64,000 nucleotides of DNA from MedAcidi-G1 sp002294285 (GCA_963999645.1 CAXEUY010000001.1:1-64000), one strand, 5' to 3'. Shown: positions 17,645-26,938, counted from the stretch's first letter. Notes: generated by a model from the letters alone, not told the origin. Program-made: numbers and translations.

Positions 17645-17956
17645 TTAATGGATTTTGCAACGGGTGATCCCGTTTACTAGTTCATCCAAGATGTCAAGAA
17701 GCTTGTCGCCTCCCACAGAGATGAGGTCGCTTATTTGTTTCTCAGTCCAAGGTTTTTCAATTGATTCGGCTGGAAGGCCAGCCATTTTCCAGGTATCTCC
17801 AAGATTCCTAATAGCCTTATCAACTTCTGGATCGCCACAAGCGGCCAAAAGCTCGCCAGCTTTTCTCGTGTCTAAAAGCGCGTCATTAGCAACATTTGCA
17901 GGCAGAGTCGTTAGGCGCATATTTAAGGCTTCTTTGGCAATTTGAGCGTGATTCAT
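17645..17956 (-). CDS. Small protein of unknown function heading the parC-parE operon
   Basis: A 103-residue soluble, mostly helical protein that I do not recognise. It begins MNHAQIAKEALNMRLTTLP and has no membrane segment, zinc site or known DNA-binding motif. The start is set by GAGG at 17965-17962: ATG 17956 has five bases between GAGG and the start, whereas the alternative GTG at 17962 overlaps it. It lies 21 bases before parC on the same strand, so it is probably co-transcribed. A regulator or partner of the topoisomerase is possible but not shown by sequence. Confidence 0.7.
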   Translation of the reverse strand: MNHAQIAKEALNMRLTTLPANVANDALLDTRKAGELLAACGDPEVDKAIRNLGDTWKMAGLPAESIEKPWTEKQISDLISVGGDKLLDILDELVNGITRCKIH

Positions 17957-18056
17957 CGGCACCTCAAAATTACCTTGCTATTACAACTCGACAGTGGACC
18001 CTTAGAAGGTAAAGGCCTTAATTTTCACACTTTTTTGAAGAAACCGTAATTTTTGA

Positions 18057-19067
18057 TTATCCGTTAGGACAACAGCCTTCTTCACATTTGTCCAGTTGAG
18101 AGCTAAACGCCCCTAAGCCCGCTTTAGCATGAATGGGTTTATTTATTCTTTCGCATAACAGATCCCCAATCATGCTTATAAATCTAGGATCGTTATGGAC
18201 AGTATCGGCTCTGCTGAAAGACATGCCGCAATTGTTGGCTTCATCAGATGCTTCGTGATCTAGATCCCAAAGAATCTCAAAATTTTCCACTGGGAAACCT
18301 ACAGGTGAAACTGCAACTGCCTCAATTCCTTCAGAAGCTAGCTCTTTTATTTTGTCATTTATGTCAGGCTCCAACCAAGGAACGGAAGGAGGTCCACTTC
18401 TAGATTGCCAAACGATCTCTTTGGGCAACTTGTTCTCAGGATCCACTAGGTCGGCGATTAGCGAAGATGATTCTCTTATTTCGGCTTCATATCGACAGTT
18501 ATCAGCCATGCTTACCGGGAGGCTATGTGCAGAAAAAAGCAAAGCTGTTTTTTTGTTGGAGGGTAGTTTTTCAAGTGCCGCTCGAAGGTTGTCAGCTGCG
18601 GGTTCAATCAAACCGGGGTGGTCATGATGACGTCTTATTTGCTCCATATAAGGGGCGTTAGTTCCAATTTTGGAACAAGCGTCTTCTATATTTTCCGTAT
18701 ATTGCCTGCAAGAACTATAGGAACTATAGGGAGATGCGAGCCAAGTAAGACAGTTAGAGATACCCATTTCATTCATATCATTTATTGTTTTCTCTATGAG
18801 AGGCTCCGCATTTCTGTGTCCAATAAAGATAGGAATGTTTATATCGCGGTTAGCTAGTTCTATTTCAAGCAATTTTTTTAAATTGCGGATGTTGGAATTC
18901 AAAGGCGAAATACCGCCTATCGTCTTGTATCTTTCGGCTATTTCTTTTAGGCGATCAGGAGGAATGTTTTTACCTTCAGTGATCCTATTTAGAAAAGGTT
19001 CAACCTGATCGATGCTTTCAGGGGCGCCGAAAGATACTAGGAGCAGGGCATCATAGGATTTTTCCAT
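18057..19067 (-). CDS. hemH: Ferrochelatase (coproporphyrin-type in actinobacteria)
   Basis: A 336-residue enzyme inserting Fe2+ into a porphyrin. The catalytic His is in LLFSAHSLPVSMAD, the acidic partner in SPVGFPVENFEILWDLDHEA, and the N-terminus has the usual LLVSFGAPES. The C-terminal KCEEGCCPNG matches the cysteine tail that binds a 2Fe-2S cluster in actinobacterial enzymes, which as a family metalate coproporphyrin III. The start chosen is ATG at 19067, eight bases after the upstream crotonase stop; a longer frame to TTG 19091 would overlap that gene. Its product heme would serve the P450 (inference). Confidence 0.93.
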   Translation of the reverse strand: MEKSYDALLLVSFGAPESIDQVEPFLNRITEGKNIPPDRLKEIAERYKTIGGISPLNSNIRNLKKLLEIELANRDINIPIFIGHRNAEPLIEKTINDMNEMGISNCLTWLASPYSSYSSCRQYTENIEDACSKIGTNAPYMEQIRRHHDHPGLIEPAADNLRAALEKLPSNKKTALLFSAHSLPVSMADNCRYEAEIRESSSLIADLVDPENKLPKEIVWQSRSGPPSVPWLEPDINDKIKELASEGIEAVAVSPVGFPVENFEILWDLDHEASDEANNCGMSFSRADTVHNDPRFISMIGDLLCERINKPIHAKAGLGAFSSQLDKCEEGCCPNG

Positions 19068-19074
19068 ATAGTTT

Positions 19075-19788
19075 TTATTGCTTAACAACAAAACGACTTA
19101 GATCGTCTTCGAGGGTGTCTCTGATCTTTCTTATAGTCTCACCCCTAGTTGTTGAACGTGTTAAGGAAAGTTGTGTTTTGCCTATCGCTTTCAAAGACTC
19201 AGCTCTGTCTAGTGCAGTTGAAAGTAGCTCGTCCTCATTCACGATTTCATCAAGAAAACCTGCATCGCAAGCCTCTTCGGGATTGAAGGTTGAACCTAAG
19301 GCCGTTGCCTTCGTGAAGTGTCGCTTTGAAATCCTGTCTTTTGCTAATTCTGTTGCAAATAGAGGTAGTGACATGCCGATTGCTAGTTCGGGTAAGCCGA
19401 TTTTAAATTCCCCTTTAGTGCCTATTCTCAGATCGCAAGACATCAGAAGAATTGCTCCCGCTGCCAACGCATGGCCATTGCAAGCTGCAATAACAGGTCT
19501 CGGAAATGAGTAGCATCGTAGAAATAGTTCTACACCACTTCTCAGCATTTCTCTTGCTGGTCCTTCGCCTGATTTCATGACCGCAAGATCAAAACCAGCC
19601 GAAAATCTCTCCGGTCTACCTGTAATAACTACTGCCCCAGAATCTTCGACTTCATCAAGTTTCTCTATTAGAGAAGCTATGACATCATGGTTCAAAGCAT
19701 TTGCTTTGCCGTCATCTAATTCCAGAACCGCAATTTCATTTTCGTTGCTTAATTTCACAACCGTATTGTTTGCAGAATTTGATTCCAT
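19075..19788 (-). CDS. Enoyl-CoA hydratase/isomerase (crotonase) family protein
   Basis: A 237-residue crotonase. The oxyanion-hole residues lie in RFSAGFDLAVM and CNGHALAAGAILLMSCD. The first catalytic Glu of classic hydratases (GGGCE) is replaced by Ile (AAGAIL), while the second is kept in GLPELAIGMSLP. With one Glu it may be an isomerase or act on a different acyl-CoA. It is 8 bases upstream of hemH on the same strand, and divergent from nfuA across a 91-base gap holding three short direct repeats. Confidence 0.87.
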   Translation of the reverse strand: MESNSANNTVVKLSNENEIAVLELDDGKANALNHDVIASLIEKLDEVEDSGAVVITGRPERFSAGFDLAVMKSGEGPAREMLRSGVELFLRCYSFPRPVIAACNGHALAAGAILLMSCDLRIGTKGEFKIGLPELAIGMSLPLFATELAKDRISKRHFTKATALGSTFNPEEACDAGFLDEIVNEDELLSTALDRAESLKAIGKTQLSLTRSTTRGETIRKIRDTLEDDLSRFVVKQ

Positions 19789-19813
19789 ATTCGAAATCTA
19801 TCGGTTTATTTAC

Positions 19814-19850
19814 CTAGAATTGAAACTAGAATTATTCCAGTTTTAGAATT
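19814..19850. repeat. Three short direct repeats in the crotonase/nfuA divergent promoter region
   Basis: CTAGAATT at 19814-19821, CTAGAATT at 19826-19833 and TTAGAATT at 19843-19850 lie in the same orientation between the divergent starts. In AT-rich DNA this could be chance, but the even placement in a two-way promoter gap suggests a possible regulator site. Confidence 0.35.
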
Positions 19851-19879
19851 TTGTGAAAATTTGATACTGAGGGGAAACT

Positions 19880-20482
19880 ATGTCAATTCTTGAGATAAGT
19901 GAAGAAGCTTCGTTAAAGGTTTTGTCCGTTCGTTCTGAAGAGTCGGACGCAGAAAAATTGGGCTTAAGGGTCGCAATTAGCGGTGTGTCAGGCGTCGAAT
20001 ACTCATATGATTTGGCGTTTGTTCCTCTAGAAGAAGTAAGTGATGAGGATATTTCCTACGAGGTCGGTGAATTAACAGTCATTATCCCAATGGCAAGCAA
20101 AGAAAAACTTGCAGGCGCAACATTAGACATTCCGAAAAATGCCGATCAAGGTGGCTTGGTGATTCGCAATCCCAACAGGCCCAACCCATTGGGTGATTTG
20201 GGAGAATTGGAGTTAAGCGGTGATGTACCAGAGAGGATTCAACAGCTTTTAGAACAAAAAGTTAACCCTGCACTTGCTTCACATGGGGGCTTTGCCACAC
20301 TCGTCGGAGTTGAAGGTTCAACTGCTCATGTCTCAATGGGAGGTGGTTGCCAGGGGTGTGCAATGAGTCAGGCCACCCTCACGGAAGGTATAAGAGCGTC
20401 AATCCTTGAGGCAGTGCCTGAGATAAAAGATGTGATTGATGTAACTGATCACAGTTCAGGAGAGCAACCTTTTTATTCTTAA
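19880..20482 (+). CDS. nfuA: NfuA-type Fe-S cluster carrier (A-type domain plus NifU domain)
   Basis: A 200-residue scaffold/carrier delivering 4Fe-4S clusters to apoproteins. Residues 1-105 form an A-type (IscA-like) domain lacking the usual three Cys, as in other NfuA proteins. Residues about 115-190 form the Nfu domain with HGGFATLVGV and the cluster-binding CxxC in GGGCQGCAMSQATL. The ATG at 19880 is preceded by GAGGGG. Clients in this window could include MoaA and the AddB-like nuclease. Confidence 0.92.
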   Translation: MSILEISEEASLKVLSVRSEESDAEKLGLRVAISGVSGVEYSYDLAFVPLEEVSDEDISYEVGELTVIIPMASKEKLAGATLDIPKNADQGGLVIRNPNRPNPLGDLGELELSGDVPERIQQLLEQKVNPALASHGGFATLVGVEGSTAHVSMGGGCQGCAMSQATLTEGIRASILEAVPEIKDVIDVTDHSSGEQPFYS

Positions 20483-20488
20483 AACTTT

Positions 20489-22336
20489 CTAAATTTCCGA
20501 AAGAGCTTGCTGCACCGTTTTCACTATTCCGTCAGCGTCAAGACCGAAAGAGGAAAGCAGTGAGTCTGGTTTGTTGTGGGAGTGAAAAGAAAGTGGGACA
20601 CCAAGATTAATAACCCTGCAATCCGAGTTATCTTTATTTAGGTAACCGAGCACGGACGATCCGAAACCTCCCTCTACATATCCATCTTCAATGGTTACAA
20701 CAAGTTTGTGCTGTTTGGCATCTTCAAGCATTTCTTGGTTAAGAGGATGCAGTATTCGAGGGTCCCAAATAGTAACTCCTATTCCTGAAAGTAGCTTCGA
20801 TGCTTCGATCGCTTCTGAGAGCATTTTTCCGGCAGCTAATATACAGACATCTTTTTTCCCAGACGTTTTGTTCACTCTTCGTGCATCCGTCCCACTTCCC
20901 ACCTCTTCCCACTCAACTTGCGGAGCAGGAGTTTTTGGCCATCGGATTGCAACCGGGCCGTCTACTATCTCAAGTGAATCTTCAAGCATTTGTTGCAACT
21001 CTTGGTAAGAAGAAGGCGCAAATATTTTCATTTTAGGAATCTTTGAAAGAAGTGAAATATCAAGAAGACCATGATGGGATGGTCCATCGTCACCAGTAAT
21101 ACCTGCTCGGTCAATGCAGAAAATTACAGGAAGTTCATGGAGGCCTACATCAAGGTTTATTTGGTCGATAGCTCTAGTTAGGAAGGTCGAATAGACAGCT
21201 ACTACTGGCCTTAAACCACCTAAAGCCATTCCAGCTGCAGCAGTTACAGCATGTTGTTCAGCAATTCCTACATCGAAGCAACGATCTGGAAACCTTTCTC
21301 GAAAAGATAGAAGGCCTGTTGAGTCAGGCATTGCTGCAGTAATTGCAACCACGTTTGGATTAGATTCTCCGATTTTTACGAGTGTTTCAGAAAAGGCCTC
21401 GGTATAGCTGCCCGATTTCATTCCTGAGGTGTCGTGCATGTGCTTGATCGAGTCCATTTCTGCCGGAGCATGCCCTCTTCCTTTTTGTGTAAGCACATGT
21501 ACAACTACTGGACCTTCAAATTCGACAGCATTACTCAAGGCTTGTTCAATTTCATCGATGTCGTGTCCATCAAATGGACCGAGGTAAGTTATTCCTAAAG
21601 CTTCAAAGAAGGCCGGAGGTTCAAAAATTTCCCTTATGGCAGCTTTAGTAGCGCTTATTCCTCTTTCAAGTATTTCGCCCACCCAAGGAATACCTTCAGC
21701 CAGTTTCTCTAGTCGATGTTGTCTACGCATATATGTTGGGTTTGAACGGATTCGTATGAGGCTTTCCGAAAGTCGACTTATAGTAGGGGCATAGGAGCGA
21801 CCGTTGTCGTTAAGAATTATTGTTACCTTTTCTCCGCTGTGACCAAGATTGTTGAGCCCTTCGAATGCCATTCCGCCCGTGAGTGACCCATCTCCTATCA
21901 CAGCAATGATGCGACGGGTGTTGTCAGACAAAGAGTTTGCTGAAGCTAAGCCGTGAGCATATGAAAGAACGGTTGAGGCATGGGAGTTTTCTATCCAGTC
22001 ATGAGGAGATTCATTTTGAGACGGATATCCAGAAATGCCTTCAGGTAGGCGAAGGTTTGAGAATTCTTCTCGTCTTCCAGTTATAAGTTTGTGAACATAA
22101 GTTTGGTGTCCAGTATCCCAGAGGATTATGTCTTTTGGAGAATCAAAAACCCTGTGTAGAGCAATTGTTAATTCGACTATCCCAAGGTTAGAACCAAGAT
22201 GTCCTCCGTTATTTTCTACTGTTTGCACGAGAAGAGAGCGAATTTCTGAACTGAGAATTTTCAGCTCATCAAAGTTGAGATTTTTTAGGTCTTTTGGTTC
22301 GTTGACTGAATCTAAAAGCAAAGCAGCTTCTTTCAT
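20489..22336 (-). CDS. dxs: 1-deoxy-D-xylulose-5-phosphate synthase
   Basis: First enzyme of the MEP isoprenoid pathway: thiamine-diphosphate-dependent condensation of pyruvate and glyceraldehyde-3-phosphate. It has 615 residues, typical length. GHLGSNLGIVELTIALH and WDTGHQTYVHKLITGR are at the N-terminus. The ThDP/Mg motif is GDGSLTGGMAFEGLNNLG. The transketolase pyrimidine domain has DVGIAEQHAVTAAAGMA, with the conserved Glu, and the C-terminal domain follows from about residue 490. It converges on nfuA with a 6-base gap. Confidence 0.97.
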   Translation of the reverse strand: MKEAALLLDSVNEPKDLKNLNFDELKILSSEIRSLLVQTVENNGGHLGSNLGIVELTIALHRVFDSPKDIILWDTGHQTYVHKLITGRREEFSNLRLPEGISGYPSQNESPHDWIENSHASTVLSYAHGLASANSLSDNTRRIIAVIGDGSLTGGMAFEGLNNLGHSGEKVTIILNDNGRSYAPTISRLSESLIRIRSNPTYMRRQHRLEKLAEGIPWVGEILERGISATKAAIREIFEPPAFFEALGITYLGPFDGHDIDEIEQALSNAVEFEGPVVVHVLTQKGRGHAPAEMDSIKHMHDTSGMKSGSYTEAFSETLVKIGESNPNVVAITAAMPDSTGLLSFRERFPDRCFDVGIAEQHAVTAAAGMALGGLRPVVAVYSTFLTRAIDQINLDVGLHELPVIFCIDRAGITGDDGPSHHGLLDISLLSKIPKMKIFAPSSYQELQQMLEDSLEIVDGPVAIRWPKTPAPQVEWEEVGSGTDARRVNKTSGKKDVCILAAGKMLSEAIEASKLLSGIGVTIWDPRILHPLNQEMLEDAKQHKLVVTIEDGYVEGGFGSSVLGYLNKDNSDCRVINLGVPLSFHSHNKPDSLLSSFGLDADGIVKTVQQALSEI

Positions 22337-22411
22337 ATACCTAGAGAAGAATAGAGAACAGATTAACTTTAGAAGAGAGTTAGATATTTTTCACATACGA
22401 AAATTTTAATT

Positions 22412-23248
22412 TTAAATATTTCTTTGAAAATATGAGGGAAGGGCTGGTAATCGTAAAATTTTCAGAAATTTCATTACACAAATTCCACATAAGAGACAAA
22501 CAATTCCACCGATAACATCGATCCAGTAATGGTTGCCTGTAACGATTACCGAAAATGTTGTAGCGATCGGATACATAAAGATTAGAAATTTTGCGATTCG
22601 ATTTTTTAGAATTGGGTATAAAGCGATTGCGCACCATAGCGACCAAGCGAAATGGAGGCTTGGCATAGCGGCGAATTGATTACTTACTTTTTGCATAGTT
22701 CCAGAATCAAAGGACCATAGGCCACCTATTTCTGAAAGAGTGTCAACAAAAGGGTATTTTTCGGCCAGGCAAGCTCCGAAATCTCCACAGTTGGAAAGAA
22801 GTCGAGGAGGCATTAACGGGAAAAGGCTAAACCCTACCAAGGCTGTGCCAGTTGAACTTAAAAGAAAAAATCTTTGCGGCGAATACCTTTCAGGAAACTT
22901 TATATATATCCAAACCAGGGCGAAAATAGTCACTCCAAAATGAAAAGTCCCATAAAAAACATTCCAAAACTGGATGAACCACTTCCAATCAATGAAAAAA
23001 TCTTGTATTTGCAATTCCTTAAAAGTGCCGATTGATTTTTCAAGATCGATTATTTTTTCGGCATTTTTTAAAGCTTTTTCAGGAGAAACATTTGCTGAAC
23101 CAAATTGATTTCGAGCGAAAGAGTAGATCAAGTAAAAGAAAAACACGAGCGCTATTTCTAGCCACCACTTCATCCCTCTATTTCGATTTTGAGGTTTAAA
23201 CAGAGATCCAGTTTCTTGCTGGCCTTTTTTGTTTGAGAGTTTTCTCAT
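22412..23248 (-). CDS. PAP2-superfamily membrane phosphatase/phosphotransferase
   Basis: A 278-residue protein with about six membrane helices. The PAP2 motifs are MPSLHFAWSL and TGNHYWIDVIGG (both His of the phosphatase site), with PRLLSN before them. This arrangement matches the PAP2_3 group, which includes inositol-phosphoceramide synthase-like and other lipid phosphotransferases. ATG 23248, 13 bases after the upstream thioesterase stop, is the chosen start; an in-frame start at 23302 would lie inside that gene. The lipid substrate is unknown. Confidence 0.85.
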   Translation of the reverse strand: MRKLSNKKGQQETGSLFKPQNRNRGMKWWLEIALVFFFYLIYSFARNQFGSANVSPEKALKNAEKIIDLEKSIGTFKELQIQDFFIDWKWFIQFWNVFYGTFHFGVTIFALVWIYIKFPERYSPQRFFLLSSTGTALVGFSLFPLMPPRLLSNCGDFGACLAEKYPFVDTLSEIGGLWSFDSGTMQKVSNQFAAMPSLHFAWSLWCAIALYPILKNRIAKFLIFMYPIATTFSVIVTGNHYWIDVIGGIVCLLCGICVMKFLKILRLPALPSYFQRNI

Positions 23249-23261
23249 AGTGAAAGTGAAA

Positions 23262-23648
23262 TTATCGCTTGACCGTTTTGAGAAATTCTTTGGTGTCAAC
23301 AATCACTCTTGTGATCGTGGCATTAGCAATCAAGAGTTTCTCTTTTTCCGTTTCCACTGTGGCTGAAAAGGTTAATCGACGCCCATCTACTTGCTCGAGG
23401 ATCGCATGAGCCGAAATACTTGCACCGACTGGAATAGGGGTAAGGTGATCGATACGAACCCTCATGCCTACAGTTGTTTTATCCTTCTCCAAATATTCTG
23501 AAATGGCATCAAGTGTGGCCTCTTCAATCAGAGCCACAACCCGAGGAGTTGCCAGAACAGGGACTTCACCTGATTTGAATTCAGTAGAAAGGTCACTTTC
23601 TTTAACTGCTAAAAAAGCATTTCCACGAAGTCCTGACTTAAGCTCCAC
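23262..23648 (-). CDS. FlK-like hotdog thioesterase
   Basis: A 128-residue hotdog protein of the fluoroacetyl-CoA thioesterase (FlK) type. LATPRVVALIEEATLDAI and TTVGMRVRIDHLTPIPVGA are the hallmarks. The conserved Thr (LAT) and Glu (EEA) match catalytic positions of FlK, and the His in RIDHL matches the third. Many actinobacterial homologues are of unknown substrate; a house-cleaning acyl-CoA hydrolase is likely. GTG start at 23648. It probably forms a two-gene unit with the PAP2 gene downstream. Confidence 0.85.
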   Translation of the reverse strand: MELKSGLRGNAFLAVKESDLSTEFKSGEVPVLATPRVVALIEEATLDAISEYLEKDKTTVGMRVRIDHLTPIPVGASISAHAILEQVDGRRLTFSATVETEKEKLLIANATITRVIVDTKEFLKTVKR

Positions 23649-23751
23649 CTCGGTACGATACGCATTTATACGCCCAATTTTGTAATCAGGGGCGAATTTT
23701 TAAACACTAAAATTGAATATAGTTCTAGTAGTCGACTGAAAAGGAAAATTT

Positions 23752-25158
23752 TTGTCTGAAATAGAGATAGTTGAACAAGGTATTTTAGAAGAAACTCTGA
23801 CTGCGGCAATGCAGTCGGGAGGCTCATTTGCTGAGGTATTTATCGAGGATAAAAGATCAACAACAGCAGTTCTTGATGATGGCTTAGTCGAAGAGTTGAA
23901 TAATGGCAGGGACAGGGGAGCCGGCATTCGGGTGGTAGTAGGAGAAACCACCGGATTCGCTCATACAGCGGATCTTTCTCCAGCTGGTTTATTGAAGGCA
24001 GCGGCAGCTGCATCATCCGCAGCACGAGGTGACTCTCAGACAAACATTGAGGTGAGCTTGAGTGGCGGAGCTGCATCAGATATTTCTGAAATTAAGACAC
24101 TTCCTCAACAGGTTTCAAAAAGCAAAAAAGTTGCTTTATTGAAATTGGCAGATGAAACAGTTCGTAATACTGAACTCCCGATAACTCAGGTAGCAGCTAG
24201 ATATGGAGATAGTCATCGAGTTATACAGATAGCAAACAGTGAAGGAAAGTTGACCGGTGATCGACAAATAAGAAGTATGTTTTCAGTTTCTTGTGTTGCC
24301 TCAGGTGATGCAGGTTTACAGACAGGTAGGGAGTCTGTCGGGAGAACGGTCGGATTTGAATTATTCGATGAAATAAATGTCGATGAGGTAGCCCTAAAAG
24401 CAGCTAATCGAGCCGTCACGAAACTGGATTCGGTACCGGCACCAAGTGGAGAAATGCCGGTCGTCGTAGGCCCGGGAGGTGGAGGTGTGCTTTTTCACGA
24501 AGCCTGCGGCCATGGGCTGGAAGCAGATTTGATAGAGAAATCGGCTTCAGTATTTGCCGGTAAACAGGGAGAAATGGTTGCAGCTCCAAACGTGACTTTG
24601 ATTGATGACGGAACGATGGTTGGGGAGTGGGGACGATTCGCAATAGACGATGAAGGAAACTCTGCAAGTCAAAACGTCCTAATTGAAAATGGGATTCTCA
24701 CCGACTACATGTGGGACTGGTTTCGAGCTAGGAAGCATGGACGCTTGAGTTCCGGAAATGGGCGACGGCAGAGTTATCGTCACTTGCCAATGGTGAGAAT
24801 GACAAACACTTTTTTAACAGCTGGAGAAGAGAACCCTCAAGAAATAATTGCCGATACAGATTATGGGGTTTATGTGGCACAACTAGGAGGTGGGCAAGTC
24901 AACACGGCGACTGGTGACTTTGTTTTCGGAATGACTGAAGCTTACTTAATCGAGAATGGAAAGCTGACTTCCCCGATTCGTGACGGCAACTTAATAGGTA
25001 ATGGGCCTCAGGCTCTCTTGGACATTGATGCTATTGCCAAAGATTTTGCCATGGGTTCGCCGGGAACTTGCGGAAAAGACGGTCAAGGGGTTCCAGTAGG
25101 CGATGGAACCCCAACTTTACGGGTGAAACGTTTAACAGTGGGGGGTACTGCAACATAA
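23752..25158 (+). CDS. tldD: TldD-family metalloprotease subunit
   Basis: A 468-residue member of the TldD/TldE (PmbA) pair, which forms a heterodimeric zinc protease degrading unfolded peptides and trimming some modified peptides. The metal site HEACGHGLEAD (His-Glu-x3-His) is intact, so this is the catalytic TldD subunit. GVYVAQLGGGQVNTATGDF is the conserved downstream block. The start is TTG 23752 with AAAAGGA at suitable spacing. It overlaps tldE by one base (TAATG). No precursor peptide gene is evident nearby. Confidence 0.94.
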   Translation: MSEIEIVEQGILEETLTAAMQSGGSFAEVFIEDKRSTTAVLDDGLVEELNNGRDRGAGIRVVVGETTGFAHTADLSPAGLLKAAAAASSAARGDSQTNIEVSLSGGAASDISEIKTLPQQVSKSKKVALLKLADETVRNTELPITQVAARYGDSHRVIQIANSEGKLTGDRQIRSMFSVSCVASGDAGLQTGRESVGRTVGFELFDEINVDEVALKAANRAVTKLDSVPAPSGEMPVVVGPGGGGVLFHEACGHGLEADLIEKSASVFAGKQGEMVAAPNVTLIDDGTMVGEWGRFAIDDEGNSASQNVLIENGILTDYMWDWFRARKHGRLSSGNGRRQSYRHLPMVRMTNTFLTAGEENPQEIIADTDYGVYVAQLGGGQVNTATGDFVFGMTEAYLIENGKLTSPIRDGNLIGNGPQALLDIDAIAKDFAMGSPGTCGKDGQGVPVGDGTPTLRVKRLTVGGTAT

Positions 25159-26501
25159 TGTCTTCCGAACTGATCGAGATAGCAGAGCTCATAACCAGCT
25201 GGGGAGAAAAAGGAGAGCAGATAGAAGCTGTAGTAGCTCGTGACAGTGAAACCGAGGTTCGCGCCTATGAGGGAGAAATCGAATCGTTGACAGTAGCGGA
25301 GTCTCAAGGCGTAGGTGTAAGGGTTATAAAAGATGGACGTCAAGGCTTTGCTTATGCCGGAACTCTTGAAAAGAGTGAGTTGTTGGAGGTTTTGCGTGAA
25401 GCTCGCGACAACGCTGGGTTTTCCAGTCCCGATGAGTTCGCTGGGTTAGCTGAACCTGATGGTGTGGAAAGCGTTTCTCTTAATGTCTACAATGACGATC
25501 TCAATCAACTCCCTACAAGTGAAAAAATAAATTATGCCCTTGAACTAGAAAAACTCACTTTGTCAAGCGATAAGAGAATCATTGGTATCGAATCCTCGGA
25601 ATACACCGATGTGGTAAGCGAGTCAGCGATAGCTACGAGTACAGGGATACGTTCTTCATCTAAAGAAAGTGGATGTTGCCTGATGGTTTATGCACTTGCT
25701 GAACAAGAGAGCGAAACTCAAACCGGGTTTGGTTTTTCCATCGGTAGAAGCCCGGGAGAACTGGACATCACAAAAGCGGCATCTGATGCTTCTGATAGAG
25801 CGACACGAATGTTGGGTTCAACCAAACCTCGTTCAGAAAGACTGACTGTTGTGCTAGACCCTTGGGTCTCAGCTCAATTTTTGCAAGTTGTTGGAACCAC
25901 TTTGAGTGCTGAAATGGTTTTAAAAGGCAGATCTTTGTTCGCTGAACGTTTAGGTGAAAAGGTAGCGAGTCCTGCCTTTTCACTTGTTGATGACCCTACG
26001 GACTCTCGTGCATTTACTGCAACTGAAACCGACGGAGAGGGTTTAGCTACTCGGAGAAACGTTCTAATCGAAGATGGCGAATTAAAAATGTTTTTACACA
26101 ATGTATGGACAGCACGGAAGGCGGAATTGGCGTCCACCGGTTCCGCAATAAGGAGTTATGCTTCGACACCCGGGGTCGGGATTCAAGCTGTATCGCTTCT
26201 ACCTGGTGAGCGAGACCCCATTGAATTAATTAAAGGAATAGATAATGGGATACTGATCCAGAGCGTTACCGGATTACATTCTGGTGTGAATCCCATAAGT
26301 GGTGATTTCTCAACTGGCGCTGAAGGTCTTCGAATAAGAAATGGGGAACTGTCTGAGCCGCTTCGTGAGTTCACAATAGGTTCGACAATACAAAAAATGC
26401 TGAAAGACATAAAGGAAGTTGGTAATGATACAGATTGGCTTCCAATGAGTTCAGCTGGATCAACAGTAGTAATTAATGAGCTAACGGTTTCTGGCGGCTA
26501 G
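25158..26501 (+). CDS. pmbA: TldE/PmbA-family subunit
   Basis: A 447-residue partner of TldD lacking the His-Glu-x3-His metal site, as expected for TldE/PmbA. SVTGLHSGVNPISGDFSTGA is the usual conserved block near the C-terminus. The start is ATG 25158, overlapping the tldD stop as TAATG; the open frame extends back to 25068 within tldD but that part is non-homologous. Coupled translation fits formation of a TldD-TldE heterodimer. The 3' end overlaps the convergent FmdB-like gene by four bases. Confidence 0.93.
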   Translation: MSSELIEIAELITSWGEKGEQIEAVVARDSETEVRAYEGEIESLTVAESQGVGVRVIKDGRQGFAYAGTLEKSELLEVLREARDNAGFSSPDEFAGLAEPDGVESVSLNVYNDDLNQLPTSEKINYALELEKLTLSSDKRIIGIESSEYTDVVSESAIATSTGIRSSSKESGCCLMVYALAEQESETQTGFGFSIGRSPGELDITKAASDASDRATRMLGSTKPRSERLTVVLDPWVSAQFLQVVGTTLSAEMVLKGRSLFAERLGEKVASPAFSLVDDPTDSRAFTATETDGEGLATRRNVLIEDGELKMFLHNVWTARKAELASTGSAIRSYASTPGVGIQAVSLLPGERDPIELIKGIDNGILIQSVTGLHSGVNPISGDFSTGAEGLRIRNGELSEPLREFTIGSTIQKMLKDIKEVGNDTDWLPMSSAGSTVVINELTVSGG

Positions 26502-26839
26502 TTGTCGGTTTTTGCAGAACCTGCGTTACCTGAAGCCTTGGTTTCTTTTTTCACAGAACCCCCAGATTGTTTATCTGAGGTGGATTTTTCTTTAGAAGAC
26601 TCTGAGCTCTTGTTGTCACTGTCTTTCGATGTGCTGACAGAAGCTTTGTTTTTTGAATTTGCGCCATGATCATTTTTGTAAAACCCAGAACCCTTGAAAG
26701 AAATCCCAACTCCAGAAAACACTTTTTTAACAGTGCCTGTGCAGTCAGAAGGACATTCCGAAAGAGGCTCATCTTTGAATGATTGAATAATCTCAAACTC
26801 TTTTTCACAAGTCTGACATCTGTAAATGTATGTTGGCAT
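26498..26839 (-). CDS. FmdB-family zinc-ribbon protein
   Basis: A 113-residue protein. Residues 1-45 form a zinc ribbon (MPTYIYRCQTCEKEFEIIQS with CxxC, then CPSDC), the FmdB/CxxC_CXXC_SSSS regulatory-protein signature. The remainder is a Ser/Lys/Asp-rich low-complexity tail. FmdB was named from a formamidase operon, but the general role of the family is not established. ATG at 26839. It is divergent from plsY across 99 AT-rich bases. Confidence 0.88.
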   Translation of the reverse strand: MPTYIYRCQTCEKEFEIIQSFKDEPLSECPSDCTGTVKKVFSGVGISFKGSGFYKNDHGANSKNKASVSTSKDSDNKSSESSKEKSTSDKQSGGSVKKETKASGNAGSAKTDN

Positions 26840-26938
26840 GCTTACTACCTAAAATAACTTCTCAAGAAATGAATTATAAAAGAACTATCTATTAAACAAT
26901 GACATGATTTTCTCTTAATTTTCAGTCATGCTATATGT

